Shown here: positions 35,921 through 43,867 of the stretch, one piece after another
Layout: each line of letters opens with the position of its first letter
Position numbering within the stretch: the first letter of the stretch is position 1
Assembly (NCBI RefSeq): GCF_900186125.1
Contig: NZ_FYBQ01000001.1
Coordinates: forward strand, 310,001 to 374,000
Length of the DNA stretch: 64,000 bases
DNA from: Listeria goaensis
GTDB taxonomy: Bacteria > Bacillota > Bacilli > Lactobacillales > Listeriaceae
Reading direction: 5' to 3'
Made by a program: the position numbers and the translations under genes
The notes under the pieces: generated by a model
Told to the model about the DNA's origin: nothing
What the model saw: only the letters and a program-made list of their open reading frames with translations
Databases searched by the model: none

Positions 35921-37489
35921 ATGGCAAAAAGCTTTTACAGTACAATGAAGAAAATAGGTAGAGAAGTCGATCGTCAATCGAGAGCAAACGCTAGAGAAGT
36001 AGAACGACGACGTAAAGAAGAAATCAAAAGGCAAAAGGAGTATGAAAAACAACAGTTAGCTTATGAAAAAGAACGTGCAATAGAATATGCAAAATCAACC
36101 ACTGAAGAAGTACAATCTGAAAGAGAGGCGTTGAACAATGTCATTGATACGATTCAATTTGACAGTGAGGCGTCGAATTTTCAAGATTTAAAAGAAGTAA
36201 CACCATTTTTAAATGAAAAACCTGTTCCACCTGTTACTAAGAATAATCCAGAAAAACCTGTTTTAAAATATAATTTTGTAGATAAATTATCGAATAATAG
36301 GCAATTAAAGAAAAAGGAAGCCTATGATAATGCATTAATTAAATGGGATAGTGAGCTCAAAAAAGTTGAAGAGTACAATGCAAGTTTATATAAAAAATAT
36401 GAAGCAGATTTAACTGTATATTTGAAAGGCGAAGAGGAATTTCTAAAAAAACAAGATGAGCATAATAAATATATTCAAGAATTAGAAGATGGTTTAATAA
36501 TGGGCAAGCAGGAAAGCATTGAATTATATTATAACCGTGTATTTGAAAGCTTGATATATGATTTTGATTTAGAAACATTATCTAACATAGAATACAGAGA
36601 AACAGGTAAAATACTTCTCGTTGATTATTATTTACCAACCCGAGAAATTATTCCTAGACTTAAGTTAATGAAGTATGTCCAATCTAGAAAAGAGTTTACT
36701 GAATCACAAATTTCTGAAAAACAAATAAATGATGTATACAATAACTTGCTATATAGCCTTATTTTAGAGGTGACAAATGTTATCTATAAAGCTGATGAAA
36801 ACGCGCATATCGATTCTGTTGTAATAAACGGTTGGTTAGAGGATATCAATCAAGCAACAGGAAATCTAGAGAATTTTTGTCTTATGAGTCTACAAACTAA
36901 CAAGGAAGATTTTCAAGAACTAAACTTAAGCAGAGTTGAACCGAAAGAATGCTTTAGAAAATTAAAAGGTGTTGCCAAATCGAATCTAAATGATTTAGTT
37001 CCAGTTGTTCCGATTCTTACATTAAATCGGGAAGATGAAAGATTTGTAGAATCAAAATCTATTGGAGAAAAAATTAATGGTACAAACCTCGCTACGATGA
37101 ATTGGGAGGAATTTGAACATCTTGTTCGAGAGTTGTTTGAAAGAGTATTTACGGAAAAAGGAATTGAAATCAAAACTACTCGTTCTTCTAAAGATGGTGG
37201 TGTTGATGCAGTAATGTTTGATTCAGACCCTATAACAGGTGGGAAGTTTATTGTTCAAGCTAAAAGGTATACAAATTTAGTTGGTGTTTCTGCAGTTAGA
37301 GATTTGTATGGAACTATCATGAACGAAGGTGCTACAAAAGGGATTTTAGTAACAACTTCTGACTATGGCCCTGATTCCTATGAATTCGCTAGAAACAAGC
37401 CTATTTCTTTGTTAAATGGGAATAATTTATTAAGCATGTTATCAGAGCATGGATATGAAAATATTCGAATTGATTTAAAAGAAAAATAA
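35921..37489 (+). CDS. Coiled-coil protein with C-terminal Mrr-type restriction endonuclease domain
   Basis: A 522-residue protein with no close named relative that I recognise. Residues 1-75 are a highly charged helix rich in K, R and E, then a proline-rich linker (about 95-115, EKPVPPVTKNNPEKP). Residues 125-190 form a second charged helical region and 195-390 a globular part of unknown fold. From about 393 to 505 there is an Mrr-like PD-(D/E)xK nuclease: MNWEEFEHLVRELF, GGVD (D429), then QAKR (Q446, K448). Such domains cleave DNA, often methylated DNA. GGGGAGG precedes the ATG. A/T content and codon use differ visibly from neighbours, suggesting acquisition. A stand-alone anti-phage or modification-dependent nuclease is the likeliest role. 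Confidence 0.85.
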   Translation: MAKSFYSTMKKIGREVDRQSRANAREVERRRKEEIKRQKEYEKQQLAYEKERAIEYAKSTTEEVQSEREALNNVIDTIQFDSEASNFQDLKEVTPFLNEKPVPPVTKNNPEKPVLKYNFVDKLSNNRQLKKKEAYDNALIKWDSELKKVEEYNASLYKKYEADLTVYLKGEEEFLKKQDEHNKYIQELEDGLIMGKQESIELYYNRVFESLIYDFDLETLSNIEYRETGKILLVDYYLPTREIIPRLKLMKYVQSRKEFTESQISEKQINDVYNNLLYSLILEVTNVIYKADENAHIDSVVINGWLEDINQATGNLENFCLMSLQTNKEDFQELNLSRVEPKECFRKLKGVAKSNLNDLVPVVPILTLNREDERFVESKSIGEKINGTNLATMNWEEFEHLVRELFERVFTEKGIEIKTTRSSKDGGVDAVMFDSDPITGGKFIVQAKRYTNLVGVSAVRDLYGTIMNEGATKGILVTTSDYGPDSYEFARNKPISLLNGNNLLSMLSEHGYENIRIDLKEK

Positions 37490-37493
37490 GAAA

Positions 37494-37553
37494 GACCCTA
37501 GACAATTTCATCTAAGGTCATTGGCGACTATGGTTATCCTAGTCGTTTTTTTT
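37494..37553. terminator. Back-to-back terminators between the nuclease gene and usp
   Basis: Two hairpins: 37494-37502 with 37511-37519 (one mismatch), followed on the minus strand by a T-rich tract; and 37525-37530 with 37540-37545, followed on the plus strand by nine T. Each seems to serve one direction. Confidence 0.85.
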
Positions 37554-38011
37554 TACTCTACATACTCAGGTTCATCATTTCTCACAACAAGCACGTCGCA
37601 AGGGGAGTGACGAATAATGTACTCAGAAACACTACCAATAAGTAAACGTTCAACCGCATTCAAACCGGTTGCACCACACATAATTAAATCAGCTTGGAAT
37701 GCTTTTGCAGCTTCTTTAGTAATCGCTGTTTTCGGGGAGCCATATTCAATGTAAGTTTCTACGTTTGTTACGCCAGCTTTTAAAGCATCTTCTTTATAAC
37801 CACTTAAAAGTTCATCCGCATATTCTGTCGCTTTATCCGCCATGCTCGTGTCATAATTCGCCACTGATGAAAAAGCACGTGTATCGATAACATGAACAAG
37901 TCCAAGGGAACCATCATTTCGTTTTGCCACTTGAATCGCTTTTTGGAACGCGCGCTCCGCTTCTTTTGATCCATCCACCGCTACTAGAATTCGTTTGTAT
38001 TGTTGTAACAT
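37553..38011 (-). CDS. Universal stress protein (UspA family)
   Basis: A 152-residue cytosolic protein with the UspA fold. It starts YKRILVAVDGSKEAERAF and has the ATP-binding-type G-2x-G-9x-G(S/T) pattern near the end (MCGATGLNAVERLLIGSVSE). ATG 38011 has GGGAGG seven bases before it; five upstream codons in frame lack an RBS. A sigma-B-like promoter on the minus strand and its family suggest induction in general stress. It is monocistronic. Its ligand and target are not known. Confidence 0.93.
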   Translation of the reverse strand: MLQQYKRILVAVDGSKEAERAFQKAIQVAKRNDGSLGLVHVIDTRAFSSVANYDTSMADKATEYADELLSGYKEDALKAGVTNVETYIEYGSPKTAITKEAAKAFQADLIMCGATGLNAVERLLIGSVSEYIIRHSPCDVLVVRNDEPEYVE

Positions 38012-38051
38012 AAAATAACCTCCCAAGATAATTTTTTCTATACTTTATATT

Positions 38052-38075
38052 TTACCCCTTTTTGGAAAAAACAAC
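38052..38075 (-). promoter_or_regulatory. Sigma-B-like promoter for usp
   Basis: On the minus strand GTTGTT (38075-38070), 12 nt, GGGTAA (38057-38052). The -35 is imperfect, so confidence is limited. Confidence 0.45.
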
Positions 38076-38212
38076 CACAAAAATGGCGAAAATTTTTGAA
38101 TAAGAAGAGGTAAGTTTATTCATCCTTTTGCATAGGAAAAGATTGTGATAAAAAGCGCATAAAGGCAGGGCATGACGTGATGAATAAATTTGTTAAAATT
38201 GAAGTTTTATTA

Positions 38213-38242
38213 TTGCTCAATTTAGGAATATTGTGTTAGAAT
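38213..38242 (+). promoter_or_regulatory. Promoter for ald
   Basis: TTGCTC (38213-38218), 18 nt, TAGAAT (38237-38242). Confidence 0.6.
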
Positions 38243-38247
38243 TTAAA

Positions 38248-38261
38248 TGTAAGCGGTTAAC
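38248..38261. promoter_or_regulatory. cre-like element upstream of ald
   Basis: TGTAAGCGGTTAAC matches the first ten positions of the cre consensus. With the extra G removed it also resembles the TGTAAGCG-TTAAC form. It sits at the transcript start of ald. Confidence 0.4.
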
Positions 38262-38297
38262 TGTGGGTATATTTCACTACAAAAGGAGAGGTTTTAA

Positions 38298-39428
38298 ATG
38301 ATTATAGGTGTACCGAAAGAAATAAAAAACAATGAAAACCGAGTTGCAATGACACCAGCTAGCGTACTTTCTTACGTTAATGCTGGACACCATGTTTTAG
38401 TCGAAAAAAATGCGGGTTTAGGTTCGAATTTTCATGATGCTGATTACGCGAGTGCAGGGGCGAAAATCGTAGACACAGCAAAAGAAGTTTGGGCTGCTGA
38501 AATGGTCGTAAAAGTAAAAGAACCGATTGTTTCTGAATATCAATATTTCCGTGAAGGCTTGCTTCTTTTCACATATTTACATTTAGCGAACGAACCAGAA
38601 CTAACCGAAGCTTTAGTTAAAAATAAAGTAAACAGTGTGGCGTATGAAACCGTAGAACTCGATGACCGCTCGTTACCACTTCTAAGTCCAATGAGTGAAG
38701 TGGCAGGACGAATGGCGACCCAAATTGGTGCGCAGTTTCTCCAAAAAATCCACGGTGGCATGGGCGTTTTACTTAGCGGTGTGCCCGGGGTTGAGCGGAG
38801 CAATGTCACCATTATTGGCGGAGGTATGGCAGGAACCAATGCTGCTAAAATTGCAATTGGTTTAGGTGCCAAAGTCACGATTTTAGATTTAAATTTGCAT
38901 CGTCTTCGCGAATTAGACGACATTTTTGGCAATGATGTTACGACGTTAATGAGTAACGATTTCAACATTGAAGAGTCCGTGAAAAATTCCGATCTCGTCA
39001 TCGGCGCCGTTTTAATTCCCGGAGCAAGAGCACCGAAACTCGTGAAAGAACATATGGTTAAACAAATGAAACCAGGCTCTGTTTTAGTAGATATCGCCAT
39101 CGATCAAGGTGGCATCTTTGAAACGAGCGACCGCGTGACAACTCATGACAATCCAACCTATGAAAAATATGGTGTTGTTCATTACGCAGTAGCAAACATG
39201 CCAGGTGCCGTGCCGCGTACATCAACAATGGCACTTACAAACGCAACATTACAATATGGCTTAAAACTGGCGAACCAAGGTCTTATTCAAGCCGTGACGA
39301 ACGATTTCCATCTCTATAAAGGTGTCAATACCTTTGAAGGAAACGTCACTTATCAAGCAGTAGCCCGCGATTTAGGCTATGATTATAAGGAGCTAAGCAC
39401 ACTCTTAAATAATACAACAGCGAAATAG
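38298..39428 (+). CDS. ald: Alanine dehydrogenase
   Basis: A 376-residue NAD-dependent enzyme that interconverts L-alanine with pyruvate and ammonia. The N-terminal domain starts [20 protein letters not shown] with the substrate lysine in VKVKEP near residue 75. The Rossmann motif is [15 protein letters not shown] (about 173-187). AAAGGAGAGG precedes the ATG. It is monocistronic, with its own promoter, a possible cre site and a terminator shared with pepQ. Confidence 0.97.
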   Translation: MIIGVPKEIKNNENRVAMTPASVLSYVNAGHHVLVEKNAGLGSNFHDADYASAGAKIVDTAKEVWAAEMVVKVKEPIVSEYQYFREGLLLFTYLHLANEPELTEALVKNKVNSVAYETVELDDRSLPLLSPMSEVAGRMATQIGAQFLQKIHGGMGVLLSGVPGVERSNVTIIGGGMAGTNAAKIAIGLGAKVTILDLNLHRLRELDDIFGNDVTTLMSNDFNIEESVKNSDLVIGAVLIPGARAPKLVKEHMVKQMKPGSVLVDIAIDQGGIFETSDRVTTHDNPTYEKYGVVHYAVANMPGAVPRTSTMALTNATLQYGLKLANQGLIQAVTNDFHLYKGVNTFEGNVTYQAVARDLGYDYKELSTLLNNTTAK

Positions 39429-39434
39429 GCAAAC

Positions 39435-39473
39435 AAAAAACGAACTTTTCGTTTCTTGAAAAGTTCGTTTTTT
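39435..39473. terminator. Bidirectional terminator between ald and pepQ
   Basis: A perfect 16-bp stem (39435-39450 with 39458-39473) with T-runs on both strands. Confidence 0.95.
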
Positions 39474-39478
39474 GTTTC

Positions 39479-40576
39479 TTAATGAATCACTAATAATTCT
39501 TTCGGGAACTCCGTTAAAATTTCATATCCCTCTTTTGTCACCACAATATCATCTTCAATCCGAACGCCTGCAATACCCGGAACATAAATACCTGGCTCGA
39601 TTGTAAAGACCATATTTTCCGCAAGCGGCATATCATTTGTTTCCGTAATAGAAGGGAATTCATGAACGCTAGCACCCAAACCGTGTCCAAGCCGGTGCGG
39701 GAAATAATCGCCGTATCCAGCGTCACGAATCGTGTTTCGAGCCGTCAAATCGAGCTCTTTAGCCGGCGCACCAGCGCGAACTTTCGCAATCGCTTTTTGC
39801 TGCGCATCTAAAACCGTATCGTAGATGTTCTTTTGCTCCGCGGAAATCTCACCAAACGCAACTGTGCGCGTAATATCCGAACAATAACCTTTATGAACAA
39901 CCCCTAAATCAAATAGGACTAAATCGCCTTTTTTGATTTTTGTGTCACCCGGTGTTCCATGTGGAAGTGCGCCATTCTTGCCGGTCAAAACCATCGTATC
40001 AAAACTCATTTTAGAAACGCCTTTTTTCTTCATTTCGTATTCGATTTTGGCCACAATCTCGGCTTCCGTTTTCCCCTCAGCAATTTCATCAATGCCAACT
40101 TGAACGGCATAATCAGCAAGGAGTGCGGCTTCTTTTAAAATTTTAAGTTCGTCTGGTGTTTTGACAAGGCGAATCATTTGGATTTTATGCTCAATTGGCA
40201 CAAAAGAAGTGGAGCTGAATTTGCCTGAAAGTTGCTCAAAACGGTCCAAAGTAATGTGGTTTTTCTCAAGCGCAATCTTGGTCGGATTTTTAACCCGAGC
40301 TTGAATTTGTTCGGCAATGATTTTAAAAGGATCTTCGGTGTCGCTGTAGCCGTAAACATCGTGTTTCCAGCCGCTCGTCTTAGCATCTTCGACTTCAAGA
40401 CCGGGCGTGAATAGAAACGGCGGATGGTCTGCAAAAACAATTAATCCGAGTACGCGTTCGTGTGGATCGCTGTGATAGCCTGTGAAGTACGCAATGTTTT
40501 CTGGCTCGGTAATAAAGGCAGCCGAGGCATTTTGCTCTTTTAACCAATTTTCTAAAACATCAATATTTTTCTCCAT
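39479..40576 (-). CDS. pepQ: Xaa-Pro peptidase, M24B family (PepQ)
   Basis: A 365-residue pita-bread-fold dimetal peptidase that cleaves Xaa-Pro bonds in small peptides. An N-terminal creatinase-like domain is followed by the catalytic domain with ligands in LVLFDLG and CSDITRT (two Asp), HRLGHGLG (His), FTIEPGIY (Glu) and GVRIEDDIVV (Glu). The start at 40576 (MEKNIDVLENW) has GAAAGAAGG upstream on the minus strand; the open frame extends 21 codons further without support. Dipeptidase versus aminopeptidase activity cannot be settled from sequence. Confidence 0.93.
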   Translation of the reverse strand: MEKNIDVLENWLKEQNASAAFITEPENIAYFTGYHSDPHERVLGLIVFADHPPFLFTPGLEVEDAKTSGWKHDVYGYSDTEDPFKIIAEQIQARVKNPTKIALEKNHITLDRFEQLSGKFSSTSFVPIEHKIQMIRLVKTPDELKILKEAALLADYAVQVGIDEIAEGKTEAEIVAKIEYEMKKKGVSKMSFDTMVLTGKNGALPHGTPGDTKIKKGDLVLFDLGVVHKGYCSDITRTVAFGEISAEQKNIYDTVLDAQQKAIAKVRAGAPAKELDLTARNTIRDAGYGDYFPHRLGHGLGASVHEFPSITETNDMPLAENMVFTIEPGIYVPGIAGVRIEDDIVVTKEGYEILTEFPKELLVIH

Positions 40577-40734
40577 TTTTTTACCTTCTTTCCGAAGCGA
40601 GTTCCTCTTCATCATAGCACGATTTTTAGCTTTTCGCACGCTTTCAGTTGCTTTTCTATTCTAATAAATATAAAATTAGAGTGGTACAGATAAAGCTATG
40701 TATATCAGTGGTTCGTTTTATTTTTGCTGTAGCT

Positions 40735-40763
40735 TTGTCATCTATACTATAGCAGTTTATAAC
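40735..40763 (+). promoter_or_regulatory. Promoter for ytkL
   Basis: TTGTCA (40735-40740), 17 nt, TATAAC (40758-40763). Predicted start about 20 nt before the GTG at 40792. Confidence 0.6.
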
Positions 40764-40791
40764 ACAAAAAATGCGAAGGGAAGTTTTGAAT

Positions 40792-41475
40792 GTGAAAATT
40801 TCATTTCACGGGCAGTCATGTATCAAAATGACAACGGGCGAACGGACAATACTCGTTGATCCTTTTATTTCAGGCAATCCAGCATGTGATTTAGTTGTAG
40901 CGGAACAAAAACCAGATTATATCGCGGTAACTCACGGACATGATGATCATGTTGGGGACACAGTGGAAATCGCCAAACAATCAGGTGCAACGATAATTTG
41001 TAACGCAGAACTCGCTGCTTTTTTCAGTTTACAAGGCGTCCAAAATATTGCACCCATGCACATTGGGGGAAAAAGGGAGTTTGACTTTGGAACGGTTAAA
41101 TTGACACAAGCCTTCCATGGTTCTTCTACCGTTGTAGACGGTCAAATTGTCAACTTAGGTTTGCCAAATGGATTTGTTTTTACTTTGGAAGGAAAATCTG
41201 TTTACCATGCTGGCGATACGGGCCTTTTCTCCGATATGAAACTAATTGGCGAACGAAATTCGCTTGAATTAGCCTTTTTGCCAATTGGTGATAATTTTAC
41301 GATGGGACCAGATGATGCCAAAATTGCGGCTGACTTTTTACAGGCGAAAACAGTTATTCCAATACATTACAATACATTTCCACTTATCGAACAAAATGCC
41401 GAAGCGTTTGTAAATTCACTATCTGCGAATATTACTGGAAAAGTGATGGAAATAGGAGACGAAATCGAAGTTTAA
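40792..41475 (+). CDS. ytkL: UPF0173 metal-dependent hydrolase (YtkL)
   Basis: A 227-residue MBL-fold hydrolase of the UPF0173/YtkL family. The metal motif THGHDDHVGD is near residue 48, with further ligands in FHGSS, HAGDTGLFSD and PIHYNTFP. The GTG at 40792 (MKISFHGQS) aligns with B. subtilis YtkL, and AAGGGAAG precedes it; the ATG at 40771 lies in the RBS zone. It is followed at 17 nt by ytoI and probably forms an operon through nrnA. Substrate is unknown. Confidence 0.92.
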   Translation: MKISFHGQSCIKMTTGERTILVDPFISGNPACDLVVAEQKPDYIAVTHGHDDHVGDTVEIAKQSGATIICNAELAAFFSLQGVQNIAPMHIGGKREFDFGTVKLTQAFHGSSTVVDGQIVNLGLPNGFVFTLEGKSVYHAGDTGLFSDMKLIGERNSLELAFLPIGDNFTMGPDDAKIAADFLQAKTVIPIHYNTFPLIEQNAEAFVNSLSANITGKVMEIGDEIEV

Positions 41476-41492
41476 AGGAATAGGTGAAAAAA

Positions 41493-42806
41493 TTGGCTAC
41501 TAAACATGAACAAATATTAAAATACATTGAAAATCTTGCTGTTGGCGAAAAAATTTCGGTGCGAAAAATCGCAAAAAATCTATCTGTTAGTGAGGGTACC
41601 GCTTATCGGGCCATTAAAGACGCAGAAATTATCGGTTTCGTGTCAACGATAAAAAGAGTTGGAACACTCCGAATTGAACGGAAGCAAAAAGATAGTATTG
41701 AAAAATTAACATTTGCTGAAATAGTCAATATGATTGATGGTCAAGTGCTCGGTGGACGGGAAGGCTTATATAAATCACTGAATAAATTCGTCATTGGTGC
41801 GATGACGGTTGAAGCGATGGAACGCTATACCGACGCTGGAAATTTAGTCATTGTCGGAAATCGCGAACGTGCACATGAACTGGCACTACATAGAGGCGCT
41901 GCCGTTTTGATTACAGGTGGTTTTGATACAAACGATGAAGTGAAACGTTTAGCAGATGAAAAAGAATTACCGATTCTTTCAACTTCTTACGATACGTTTA
42001 CAGTCGCAACGATGATTAACCGCGCCATTTATGACCAATTAATCAAAAAAGAAGTCGTTCTCGTGGAAGATATTTCAACACCGCTTGAAGACATTGCTTA
42101 TTTAGACACATCTGGAAAAGTTGCTGATTGGCATAAATTGCAAGAAAAAACAGGGCACAGTCGCTTTCCAGTTGTCAATAAAGCGAATCGTCTTGTTGGC
42201 ATGGTTACAAATAAAGATGTGATTGATAAAAATCAAGCTATCTCAATTGAACGCGTCATGACAAAGAACCCGCTGACGGTTGGATCAAAAATGAGCGTAG
42301 CCTCTGTGGCGCATATGATGGTATGGGAAAGCATTGAAGTTATCCCTGTTGTAAAAGATGATTTAACTTTACTTGGCATTGTTAGCCGCCAAGACATTTT
42401 AAAATCGATGCAAATGATTCAAAAACAACCTCAAATTGGTGAAACAATTGATGATACCATTGCAAAACAACTTGATGAAAAAGAAACGGACGACCAAGAA
42501 CATACGTATGAATTTAAAGTGACACCGCAAATGACCAACTCACTTGGAACGTTGTCATACGGTGTGTTCACGCAGCTCGTTTGCGATGTCGTGCAACAAA
42601 AATTATTTACGATGAAAAAAAGAAATGTCGCTATCGAAAACGTCACGATGTACTTTTTAAAACCGGTTCAAATGGATGCGACTCTTTCCATTAAGCCGCG
42701 TGTTCTTGAAATGGGACGAAAAGCGGGGAAACTTGACGTTGAATTATACTTAGAAGGTATTTTAACCGGAAAAGCCATTGTCGCTTGCCAAATGATGGAG
42801 CGCTAA
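41493..42806 (+). CDS. ytoI: HTH-DRTGG-CBS-hotdog regulator-like protein (YtoI)
   Basis: A 437-residue multidomain protein. An N-terminal winged HTH (residues 1-60; SVRKIAKNLSVSEGTAYRAI) leads into a DRTGG domain (about 70-185). Two CBS motifs (about 195-310; HSRFPVVNKANRLVGMV and VIPVVKDDLTLLGIVS) and a C-terminal MaoC/thioesterase-like hotdog fold (about 330-437) follow. CBS domains usually bind adenine nucleotides, possibly c-di-AMP or AMP here. TTG 41493 gives the Bacillus YtoI-like MATKHEQIL; GTG 41484 is the alternative. Gene order ytkL-ytoI-nrnA-dnaE suggests a nucleotide-signalling context. Confidence 0.92.
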   Translation: MATKHEQILKYIENLAVGEKISVRKIAKNLSVSEGTAYRAIKDAEIIGFVSTIKRVGTLRIERKQKDSIEKLTFAEIVNMIDGQVLGGREGLYKSLNKFVIGAMTVEAMERYTDAGNLVIVGNRERAHELALHRGAAVLITGGFDTNDEVKRLADEKELPILSTSYDTFTVATMINRAIYDQLIKKEVVLVEDISTPLEDIAYLDTSGKVADWHKLQEKTGHSRFPVVNKANRLVGMVTNKDVIDKNQAISIERVMTKNPLTVGSKMSVASVAHMMVWESIEVIPVVKDDLTLLGIVSRQDILKSMQMIQKQPQIGETIDDTIAKQLDEKETDDQEHTYEFKVTPQMTNSLGTLSYGVFTQLVCDVVQQKLFTMKKRNVAIENVTMYFLKPVQMDATLSIKPRVLEMGRKAGKLDVELYLEGILTGKAIVACQMMER

Positions 42807-42824
42807 CTTAAAAGAGGTGTAGAA

Positions 42825-43760
42825 ATGAAAAAGAAAATTTTAGATGAAATCAAAGCGTATGAAACCATTATTTTACATCGACATGTACGCCCCGATCCAG
42901 ATGCCTACGGTTCACAAATGGGACTAGCGGAAATCATTCGCGCTACTTTTCCAAAAAAGAAGGTTTTTGCAGTTGGTACTCCTGAACCGACGCTATCTTT
43001 TTTAGGCGAACTGGACGAGATTCCAGACGAAGTATACGCGAGTGCACTTGTTATCGTTTGCGATACAGCCAATACTGAACGGATTGATGATGCGCGTTAT
43101 TCAAGCGGCGCGAAATTAATCAAAATAGACCACCATCCAAACGACGACGCTTACGGCGACTTACTATGGGTTGATACGAGCGCTTCTTCGTGCAGCGAAA
43201 TGATCACTTCTTTTTACGAAAGCTTCTCGGAAGAGCTTGTTTTGAATGAAACTGCGGCAAGACTCCTTTTTGCTGGCATAGTTGGCGATACGGGCAGATT
43301 TTTATATCAAAGTACAACAGAAGAGACTTTGCGCCTAGCCGCAAAACTTGTCACCTTTCCGTTTGATCGATTCATGCTATTTCAAAACCTTTATCAGCGA
43401 CCGCTTAAAACCGTGAAACTATCCGGCTATATCTTCGAAAATCTCAACATGCATCAAAACGGGGCCGCAACCATTTATATTTCCAAAGAAATTTTGAAGA
43501 AATTTGATGTTTCCGCAAAAGAAGCTTCTGATTTAGTCAGTTCTATTGAAAACATTGAAGGTTTAAAGGCGTGGATAATGTTCGTTGAGGATGGTGAAGA
43601 AATTCGCGCTCGCCTCCGTTCAAAAGGACCAATTATTAACGGGCTTGCCAAAGAATATCGGGGCGGCGGACATCCACTTGCATCTGGTGCAACTGTTTAT
43701 ACGCAAGAGGAAGTTTCGGAAATGGAACAAAAACTTGATCAAATTTGTGAACGCGCATGA
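42825..43760 (+). CDS. nrnA: Bifunctional oligoribonuclease / PAP phosphatase NrnA
   Basis: A 311-residue DHH/DHHA1 phosphoesterase. Metal ligands lie in HRHVRPDPDAYGS, VCDTANTERI, the DHH motif (KIDHHPNDD, near residue 105) and GDTGRF. The C-terminal DHHA1 domain carries GGGHPLASGA. In Bacillus NrnA degrades 2-5 nt RNAs (and pGpG/pApA) and dephosphorylates 3'-phosphoadenosine 5'-phosphate. It is located in the cytosol. It ends the ytkL-ytoI-nrnA run and is followed by a strong terminator before dnaE. Confidence 0.95.
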   Translation: MKKKILDEIKAYETIILHRHVRPDPDAYGSQMGLAEIIRATFPKKKVFAVGTPEPTLSFLGELDEIPDEVYASALVIVCDTANTERIDDARYSSGAKLIKIDHHPNDDAYGDLLWVDTSASSCSEMITSFYESFSEELVLNETAARLLFAGIVGDTGRFLYQSTTEETLRLAAKLVTFPFDRFMLFQNLYQRPLKTVKLSGYIFENLNMHQNGAATIYISKEILKKFDVSAKEASDLVSSIENIEGLKAWIMFVEDGEEIRARLRSKGPIINGLAKEYRGGGHPLASGATVYTQEEVSEMEQKLDQICERA

Positions 43761-43762
43761 CC

Positions 43763-43797
43763 AAAAGGGGCTGTCAAATTGACACCCCCTTTTTTTA
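43763..43797 (+). terminator. Terminator after nrnA
   Basis: A stem of about 14 bp with one C-C mismatch (43763-43777 with 43780-43794) followed by a T-run. Confidence 0.85.
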
Positions 43798-43811
43798 CGA
43801 ACATACTTTCT
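43798..43811. promoter_or_regulatory. LexA-like box before dnaE
   Basis: CGAACATACTTTCT matches CGAAC-RNRY-GTTYG at 12 of 14 positions (GAAC-N4-TTTC). It covers the -35 region of a promoter whose -10 is TATAAT (43830-43835), so LexA binding would block dnaE transcription. In B. subtilis dnaE is reported as SOS-inducible. Confidence 0.5.
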
Positions 43812-43867
43812 TTTTTTGCATGCAAAAGCTATAATAAAAGGAGAACAACTCGAAAGGAGCGAGGATA

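Noticed and set aside
38180-38239. A 19-codon ORF (MNKFVKIEVLLLLNLGILC) before ald, possible leader peptide
   Set aside because: It overlaps the predicted -35/-10 of ald, so it would not be on the transcript; its RBS is weak.
38245-38270. GGGTAT (38265-38270) as a sigma-B -10 for ald
   Set aside because: No GTTT-type -35 at the required distance.
38540-39100. A 186-codon minus-strand ORF inside ald
   Set aside because: Antisense shadow of a strongly supported gene.
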